A DNA stretch of 20,367 nucleotides. It comes from JAFGIT01 sp016929465 [NCBI: Candidatus Coatesbacteria bacterium] (lineage in GTDB: Bacteria > B130-G9). Within the stretch, counting starts at the first letter, position 1; each line of letters opens with the position of its first letter. This document shows positions 15,036-20,367 of this stretch, one piece after another. The position numbers and the translations under genes are program-made. The notes beneath the pieces were generated by a model. The model searched no databases and was not told the origin of the DNA. It saw only the letters and a list, made by a program, of their open reading frames with translations. The stretch is taken from contig JAFGIT010000111.1 in the NCBI GenBank assembly GCA_016929465.1, positions 1-20,367 on the forward strand. The letters run 5' to 3'.

Positions 15036-17831
15036 ATGTCAGACGATATTCTGGAGCAGGCTGAGCAAGTCACTCCTTTCTGGAGGAAGTGTCCTCTTGC
15101 CGGTCCCGCCCTATCATTGGGACTCGGCATCTGGATCGGCGAATATCTCCCAGCATCGCCGCTCTTATATGTCGCCTTGGCCGCGGTGTTCCTCGTCTCC
15201 GCAGCCTTTTGTCGTGGTCTTAATGTAAGAACCTCGGGCCTCGTTATGATGATTGCAGTGGCCACTCTCGGTATCGCCAGGTATCAGATGAGCCTGATAG
15301 AGGAGGCTGATCCAATATCGAGGCGTTCAGTGGATGGCATCTTGTGTGGTCAAATCGCAGAATTGCCACAGGTTTTCCAGAGACAGAATAGAACGGTCAT
15401 GGTTCTGAGCGGCTGCTCCTTCCAGGCAGAGGACCGTGACGCAGGCTTGGAGCTCCCATACAAGGTACGGCTGAGTATTGCGGCAAACAGGGAGAATCTC
15501 TGGCCTATGTCCAGCTTGAAGGATACTGGAGCAGGTTCGTCATTGTCAGGAAACGGCGCCATAGGATATGGCGACCTCATCCGTGGTCCGGTAAAGCTCT
15601 ACGCACTCGAAGGTGTGCAGAATCCGGGAGGCTTCAATGCGCTGGAGTACTACCGAGCAAGGGGGATCAGGCGAGCCGCGCACTGCGACTCCGAGGATGA
15701 AGTGAGGATAACCAGGGCCGCCAGTCCCGGAGTCTATGCGGCCATCATTGATTGCATCTGGTCCTGGAGGAGGAACTTCGAACGACTTCTGCAGGACAAC
15801 TGCGTCGCAGACGTTGTCCCGATCATGAAGGCACTTATCCTGGGGGATAGAACGGGCATCACGACCGACCACTACGAGCAGATGCAGCGGATTGGTGTCG
15901 TGCACATCATCGCGATTTCGGGCCTGCACGTGGGATTCGTGGCGCTATTCTTTTACTGGCTGTTCAAGCAGATACTGCTCTCCGCCGGTCTCTTTGGCAG
16001 AGGAACGACCGGATTGAAGCTGGCCTGCTATGCCACAATGGTCCCAATATTGTTCTATGTCCTCGTGGTCAGTCCGATACATGCGACGATCCGGGCGGCC
16101 ATCATAGCCATCTTGTTCCTGCTCGGAAGGAGTTTGGATCGAGAGCGTGAGATACTCAATTTCCTCGCCTTGGCTGCGATCGCCATTCTCATCTGGACTC
16201 CAGGCGCCTTGTTCGAGGCAGGATTTCAGCTGTCATTTGCGGCTGCCGTCGCCATCACAATTGCATTGCAGGCCTCGTTCTCGAAGATGCCGTTCTGGCT
16301 GAATAGCGCCACGTCGGCTCTTCAGGCACGGACGAAGAAAAGACTGAGGAGGATCGGAGTAGAGCTTCCATTTAGCAGAAGATTCGGGACCACTGCAGTA
16401 GTCCACTTGAGACCGAGAAGTCTCCTTCAATTCATTCTTAGACCAGTTGGATGGATTCTGAAACTGCTGATGTCATCACCGGTCGCTGTGATCGGGACGG
16501 CGCCGATTGTGGCGTGGTGGTTCGGTAGGATCAGCCTGATCGGATTATTCGCGAATCTCTATATAGTCCTGATCGCCTTTCTCCTGGTCCCTTCATTGCT
16601 GCTCGCGGCAATTGCTTCGGTAGTGAACGAGTTCACCTCAATCATACTACTCGAGTTCGCCGAGATTATGGCCTCGCTCATGAAGTGGCTTGGAGGGGCT
16701 TTCAGCAGCGCGTCGATCAGCAAGAAGCTCGCCGTATCCGCGCCCGGCATCGTTGCGTATGCGGTGTTGATTGCGATGGGAGTGGTGCTGTGGGCCTTGT
16801 TCAGAAGACCGGCAAGATCGAGGCTGATTTTGGTTGCTGTCGCCGTCGGAACTGGCTTCGTGGTGTTCTGCTTGGTCGCGATCTGTTTCGGTTCCTGGAG
16901 CGTCTCAAAGCCGTCTCTCGCCTCCTGTGTCACATATTACTTCGTGCTGATATCTGCCGCCTCACTAATCAGACATCGGACCAAATCGCGTGCAATGCTC
17001 CTGCTGGTAGCAGTTTTGGCGCTGTCAGCATCTCTTGTCATAGGCTCGAGATGGCCGTCCGGCTTGCTTAGAGCAGGATTCCTCGATATGGGCAATGGCT
17101 TCTCCTGTATCATCGAGGCCCCTGACGGCAAGGTGCTTGCCATAGACGGAGGGGGCTCCAGTTACGGCGAATCCAACGTGGGAAGGTCCATCTTACTACC
17201 TTACCTGAGGCATCGAGGCATCAACAAGATCGATTATCTCCTGCTCAGTAATCCTAGGGGAGAAAGAACAGATGGGCTTCTTACTCTCTTGTCGGAAGCA
17301 GGATCATCCGAGCTCTGCTCTCCGGAGGTAGGACTGGTCATATATCGCGGCTCCGACTGCGAGAATCGGGCGTATAAGAAATTCGTCTCAACTATTGATT
17401 TTCAGGAACTGGAGACTCTGAAAATCGTGGGAGATTCAGTCTTTTCACCGCGCACTCTCTCGGAGAGTGCGCTGGTCACGAGGCTCGAATATAGTGAATT
17501 CTCCATTCTCTTTCTGAGCGACGCCGGAGACGTCTCCCAGGCTCTGTTGACCGAATATGGAGGAGCATTGCAGAGCACGATTTTGGTTATTCCCGAAGGC
17601 CGAGAGCAATCGATCGGCAGTGAGCTGCTGGAGCTCGTCTCTCCGGAGGTAATAATTATTTCCGGCTCAATAGGTAGTTGGCGGAATCCCGAGAGATCGA
17701 AACCATCTTTGCAATTGGAATTCGATGAAGGCAGAATCCTAAGAACTAAAGAGAAGCATTTCCTCGTGATCGAATCGGACGGGAGGGGCTGGCGAGTTCT
17801 GGCCCCGTTTGAGGAGATGGGTGCGAATTGA
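15036..17831 (+). CDS. comEC: ComEC/Rec2-type DNA uptake channel with degenerate C-terminal lactamase-like domain
   Basis: The product has 931 residues from ATG 15036 (TTG 15033 is directly before it). In naturally competent bacteria ComEC carries single-stranded DNA across the inner membrane. Two N-terminal membrane segments and a DUF4131/OB region (about 30-250) precede the competence domain, with MKALILGDRTGI and HIIAISGLHVGF (about 290-300), then some eight more helices with FEAGFQLSFAA. Residues from about 680 form the metallo-beta-lactamase-like domain (AGFLDMGNGF, LAIDGGG, LPYLRHRGINKIDYLLL). The expected T-H-P-H-x-D-H motif reads SNPRGERTDG (738-747), and the expected HHGS position reads PEGR (853-856); only an Asp near 829 resembles a ligand. 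Nuclease activity is therefore unlikely. Divergent from the GT2 gene; the defence pair follows 28 bases after its stop. Confidence 0.9.
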   Translation: MSDDILEQAEQVTPFWRKCPLAGPALSLGLGIWIGEYLPASPLLYVALAAVFLVSAAFCRGLNVRTSGLVMMIAVATLGIARYQMSLIEEADPISRRSVDGILCGQIAELPQVFQRQNRTVMVLSGCSFQAEDRDAGLELPYKVRLSIAANRENLWPMSSLKDTGAGSSLSGNGAIGYGDLIRGPVKLYALEGVQNPGGFNALEYYRARGIRRAAHCDSEDEVRITRAASPGVYAAIIDCIWSWRRNFERLLQDNCVADVVPIMKALILGDRTGITTDHYEQMQRIGVVHIIAISGLHVGFVALFFYWLFKQILLSAGLFGRGTTGLKLACYATMVPILFYVLVVSPIHATIRAAIIAILFLLGRSLDREREILNFLALAAIAILIWTPGALFEAGFQLSFAAAVAITIALQASFSKMPFWLNSATSALQARTKKRLRRIGVELPFSRRFGTTAVVHLRPRSLLQFILRPVGWILKLLMSSPVAVIGTAPIVAWWFGRISLIGLFANLYIVLIAFLLVPSLLLAAIASVVNEFTSIILLEFAEIMASLMKWLGGAFSSASISKKLAVSAPGIVAYAVLIAMGVVLWALFRRPARSRLILVAVAVGTGFVVFCLVAICFGSWSVSKPSLASCVTYYFVLISAASLIRHRTKSRAMLLLVAVLALSASLVIGSRWPSGLLRAGFLDMGNGFSCIIEAPDGKVLAIDGGGSSYGESNVGRSILLPYLRHRGINKIDYLLLSNPRGERTDGLLTLLSEAGSSELCSPEVGLVIYRGSDCENRAYKKFVSTIDFQELETLKIVGDSVFSPRTLSESALVTRLEYSEFSILFLSDAGDVSQALLTEYGGALQSTILVIPEGREQSIGSELLELVSPEVIIISGSIGSWRNPERSKPSLQLEFDEGRILRTKEKHFLVIESDGRGWRVLAPFEEMGAN

Positions 17832-17859
17832 ACGCGTAATCGCAATGGAGTAAGGCCAG

Positions 17860-19152
17860 ATGCAAGCAAAAAGACTTGAGATCAATAATTTCCGTGGCAT
17901 TCGATCACTCACGATCGACTTCCACGACAGAATGAACGTCTTCATCGGCGAGAATGGGGCGGGCAAGTCCGCGGTTCTTGACCTGCTGGCGATCATGCTG
18001 TCTGATTTCATCAGGAGGCTTCGTCCCGAAAAGGGAACCGGCAGATCCTATTCCAAGTGGGACATAACAAACGGAGAGGCCAGGACACTAAATCGAATTA
18101 GCGTCGATTTTGAGATGGGACGCACGATATGGAATAGTGTAAAGATAAAACCCGGAAGGCTGCGAACCATCCAGGCAGATTTCAAGGCCCTTAATAACGT
18201 CATCAGAAATTATCAATATGAGTTCGAGACGCAGAAGGACCTCGATTTCCCCATTTGCATTCACTATGGCGTCAATCGAGCCCTTCTGGATATCCCACGT
18301 CGAGTCCGCACCAAACACAGTTTCGCCAGCCAACTATCCGCATACGATAATGCTCTGACATCGGGTACTAGCGATTTCCGTCGATTCTTTGAATGGTTTC
18401 GCAACAGGCAGCAACAGGATGGGCAAATCGCTGTCAAGTTGCTGGAAAGCCAAGACATCGAAGATCCACGAAGAGAATTTGCGAAGTATCGTGATCCTCA
18501 ATTAGATATTGTAAATAAAGCTATTGTTAGTATCATGAAGCGTATCCGGATAGCTAGAGTCCAGCGATCGGCTCCTCAATCAATGATTGTGTCAAAGCAG
18601 GGCGAGGAGCTGTCTATTGATCAGCTCTCCGACGGCGAGAAGTGCACACTCGCGATGGTTGGTGATTTGGCGCGCCGGCTAGTGATCGCTAATCCGGCAC
18701 GGGATGACCCGTTGAAGGGCAGTGGTGTTGTGATGATCGATGAAATCGACCTGCACCTTCATCCGGCATGGCAACGAATGATTGTCCCTGGCCTTCGTGA
18801 GACATTCCCGAATTGCCAGTTCATTCTGACGACACATTCCCCTCAGGTTATAGGTCATATTAGATCAGAAAGCGTATACATCCTGCGCAGGTTTGGCCTA
18901 CAAACGGAGATCTCGCATCCAGAAGGTTCCTATGGCCTTGATTCGAATTATATTCTCGAGGCATTCATGGGCGGCTCAGTCCGGAACTCGGAAGCCGAGG
19001 TAGCATTGCGTACAATCTTTGACGAGATAGACAAAGGGAATCTCGCAGAGGCCAAAGAACGCATAGCAGCTTTCAGGAGGGACATCTCCGACGTCCCTGA
19101 ATTGGCCAAAGCGGAAGTGCTTATTAGGAGCAAAAGGGCGTTAGCCAAATGA
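17860..19152 (+). CDS. ptuA: Septu-type defence ATPase PtuA (AAA/ABC-class)
   Basis: The product has 430 residues. It opens with LEINNFRGIRSLTIDF, typical of RecF/SMC-like ATPases. Walker A is GENGAGKS (30-37), the ABC signature is LSDGEK (256-261), Walker B is VVMIDEID with Asp294-Glu295, and the switch His is in TTHSPQ (His326). The length and the partner gene, a TIGR02646/HNH protein overlapping by ATGA, fit PtuA of Septu anti-phage systems, in which the ATPase assembles with and controls the PtuB nuclease. The same pair occurs in some retrons, but no reverse transcriptase is adjacent. AAGG and GGAG lie just before the ATG. Parts are AT-rich: 18481-18540 has 19 G/C of 60, against 38 of 60 at 17761-17820 in comEC, which suggests acquisition. 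Confidence 0.8.
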   Translation: MQAKRLEINNFRGIRSLTIDFHDRMNVFIGENGAGKSAVLDLLAIMLSDFIRRLRPEKGTGRSYSKWDITNGEARTLNRISVDFEMGRTIWNSVKIKPGRLRTIQADFKALNNVIRNYQYEFETQKDLDFPICIHYGVNRALLDIPRRVRTKHSFASQLSAYDNALTSGTSDFRRFFEWFRNRQQQDGQIAVKLLESQDIEDPRREFAKYRDPQLDIVNKAIVSIMKRIRIARVQRSAPQSMIVSKQGEELSIDQLSDGEKCTLAMVGDLARRLVIANPARDDPLKGSGVVMIDEIDLHLHPAWQRMIVPGLRETFPNCQFILTTHSPQVIGHIRSESVYILRRFGLQTEISHPEGSYGLDSNYILEAFMGGSVRNSEAEVALRTIFDEIDKGNLAEAKERIAAFRRDISDVPELAKAEVLIRSKRALAK

Positions 19153-19784
19153 AGCTCATTGTCAAACGCGATGAGCCCGAAGGTCTCCGGAATCATAGGG
19201 AGCAAAAAAACGAAGACTGGCAGCCAGATTTCGATGACCTTCCGAGCGCGCCCAAAATCGAAATTCATGGTTCTCTTCTGAGAGAGCAAGGGTATATATG
19301 CTGCTACTGCAACATGCAGATATCGGCTAGCAGTTCTCATGTAGAGCACTTTAGACCTCGAAGCAGATTTCCTGAGAAGTCACTAGAATATGGGAACCTC
19401 CATGCATCCTGCCAGAGACAGATCCCACGCAAGACACCGTTAAAATGTGGGATGAAGAAAGGAGATTGGTTTGATGAGAGATTGATAATCTCTCCTCTGC
19501 AGGCAGATTGTGAGACCCGTTTTCGATTCACAGTAGATGGAGCCATATACCCATCCAATGAGAACGACGCGGCTGCGAGAGAAACCATAGTGAGACTTGG
19601 CCTTGACCAGTATGAACTAAGACGAAGGCGGAGCGAGAGCATCGAGGCCATCATCAGCGCCATTGAAAGCTACGATGCCAACGACATCGAGAGATTGATA
19701 TACGAGTTTGAACGTCGTGACGGGATGGAACGCTTTACTCCTTTCTGTGTTGCCCTGATATATATACTAAAAAGCCACCTTTGA
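19149..19784 (+). CDS. ptuB: Septu-type HNH nuclease PtuB (TIGR02646-like)
   Basis: The product has 211 residues. The segment EQGYICCYC (Cys51, Cys52, Cys54), then SHVEHFRPRS (His64, Glu66, His67), then LEYGNLHASC (Asn83, Cys88) and KCGMKKG (Cys100) is the zinc-stabilised HNH pattern of the TIGR02646 family. ISPLQADCETRFRF and an R-L-G-L-D helix follow, as in PtuB. PtuB is thought to cut nucleic acid when released or activated by PtuA on phage infection. Its ATG overlaps the ptuA stop (ATGA), so the two are co-translated. Only 17 bases separate it from the best start of the next gene, with no terminator. Confidence 0.82.
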   Translation: MKLIVKRDEPEGLRNHREQKNEDWQPDFDDLPSAPKIEIHGSLLREQGYICCYCNMQISASSSHVEHFRPRSRFPEKSLEYGNLHASCQRQIPRKTPLKCGMKKGDWFDERLIISPLQADCETRFRFTVDGAIYPSNENDAAARETIVRLGLDQYELRRRRSESIEAIISAIESYDANDIERLIYEFERRDGMERFTPFCVALIYILKSHL

Positions 19785-19801
19785 TCCCGATGGCGGGGGC
19801 A

Positions 19802-20367
19802 ATGCGGATTGGGATTGACGGTTCATCGCTGCTGAAGGCGCCTACGGGGATCGGGCGTTATGTGAAATGCCTCGTCGAGGCGATGGCAAAAGAATCCCCT
19901 GATGACGAGTTTATCGTGCTGACCATTTCGTACAAGGACTCGCCGCCGGAGGGGCTTTTCGCGGACCAGCGAAATGTCAGTGTAATTCACCGGAAGTGGC
20001 CCGGTAGAGGTGTCCTCTGGCTCCAGGAGCGATTCTCCTGGCCAACCGTCAAGACGGCCATCGGGCGCGTCGATTTGTTTCACACGCCGAACAACTTCGT
20101 CTTCCCGCAGAGGCGAGGGAAGAGAGTCGCGACGATCCACGATCTCTTCTTCATGCGGCATCCAGAGGAGACACATCAGACCGGCGGGCAATTCCATTAC
20201 CGAGTGCTTCCAAAGGTCATCGGCAGCGCGGACCACATCATCGCAGTCTCTCGCGCCACGGCAAGTGATGTTACAGAGATTCTGGGTGTTCATGAGGAGA
20301 AGGTCTCTGTCATCTATCAGGGCATCGAGCCGAGGTTCTTCGAAGCTCGCCAACTGCCAACTGCCAA
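19802..20367 (+). CDS. GT4 family glycosyltransferase, N-terminal fragment (runs off right edge)
   Basis: The frame is open from ATG 19802 to the window end, 188 full codons. The start MRIGIDGSSL and then PTGIGRYVKCLVEA are the classic first strand and loop of GT4 mannosyl/glucosyltransferases. VDLFHTPNN, VATIHDLFF, ADHIIAVSRATASDV and KVSVIYQGIEPRFF follow in the family order, ending just before the donor-binding half. An in-frame ATG at 19790 would add four residues; the family start and a GGGGG run favour 19802. It probably acts in surface polysaccharide synthesis. The last 19 bases are a 7-base tandem repeat reading QLPTA in this frame, which is not a family sequence, so the gene may carry an insertion or be broken past the edge. 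Confidence 0.85.
   Translation, partial: MRIGIDGSSLLKAPTGIGRYVKCLVEAMAKESPDDEFIVLTISYKDSPPEGLFADQRNVSVIHRKWPGRGVLWLQERFSWPTVKTAIGRVDLFHTPNNFVFPQRRGKRVATIHDLFFMRHPEETHQTGGQFHYRVLPKVIGSADHIIAVSRATASDVTEILGVHEEKVSVIYQGIEPRFFEARQLPTA
20349..20367. repeat. Heptanucleotide tandem repeat GCCAACT (2.7 copies, cut by window end)
   Basis: GCCAACT is repeated twice and then GCCAA ends the window. The unit is not a multiple of three, so copy-number change would shift the reading frame of the GT4 gene. Such a repeat at the very end would also explain why an assembly stopped here. Confidence 0.7.

Noticed and set aside
17860-19784. Retron carrying PtuA/PtuB effectors
   Set aside because: No reverse transcriptase frame or msr/msd-like region lies beside the pair; comEC and a glycosyltransferase flank it.
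19823-20353. 176-codon minus-strand ORF at the right edge
   Set aside because: The plus strand encodes a clear GT4 N-terminal half over the same bases.
1-20367. tRNA, rRNA, CRISPR array or insertion sequence
   Set aside because: No TTCGA-type tRNA arm in a cloverleaf setting, no rRNA-like stretch, no regularly spaced repeats and no transposase motifs were seen by eye.

Overview
The window is bacterial: dense genes, short gaps, Shine-Dalgarno sequences, ATGA overlaps and a sigma-54-type promoter. Base composition is moderately GC-rich, and the coding regions use many AGG/AGA and ATA codons. The lineage cannot be named from the sequence. Secreted PQQ-propeller and GDDxY-repeat proteins of this kind suggest a poorly cultured, Gram-negative-like group, but that is an inference. 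The window ends inside a 7-base tandem repeat and both end genes are cut, so it may be a whole metagenomic contig.

Layout. On the minus strand, 1-588 is the cobalamin-binding-like N-terminus of a probable radical SAM enzyme. Divergent from it is a GlcF/GlpC-type two-[4Fe-4S], two-CCG-domain oxidoreductase subunit (783-2075). Next comes a 552-base gap that is the most interesting part of the window. It holds two NifA-like TGT-N10-ACA palindromes spaced 32 bp centre to centre, a near-consensus -24/-12 sigma-54 promoter, and a region of about 195 nt with several stable stems ending in a 12-bp-stem intrinsic terminator. Together these look like an enhancer-dependent small RNA or short-peptide locus.

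A plus-strand run follows (2628-12205). It begins with a large secreted PQQ-propeller/GDDxY-repeat protein, then xseA (overlapping it by ATGA), then a class 1B pyrD overlapping xseA. After a 109-base gap come a MATE transporter and an orphan N6-adenine DNA methyltransferase. The minus-strand pair 14813-12251 encodes a GT2 polyprenyl-phosphate sugar transferase and a GT39-type membrane glycosyltransferase, probably a lipid-linked sugar donor and acceptor system.

Divergent from that pair is comEC (15036-17831), whose C-terminal metallo-beta-lactamase domain has lost its metal-binding motifs. It is followed by a two-gene Septu-type defence module, PtuA ATPase plus PtuB HNH nuclease (17860-19784), which includes stretches of much lower GC and was probably acquired. 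The right edge holds the N-terminal part of a GT4 glycosyltransferase.

Two genes (the left and right edge ones) run off the window. No tRNA, rRNA, CRISPR array or transposase was seen.
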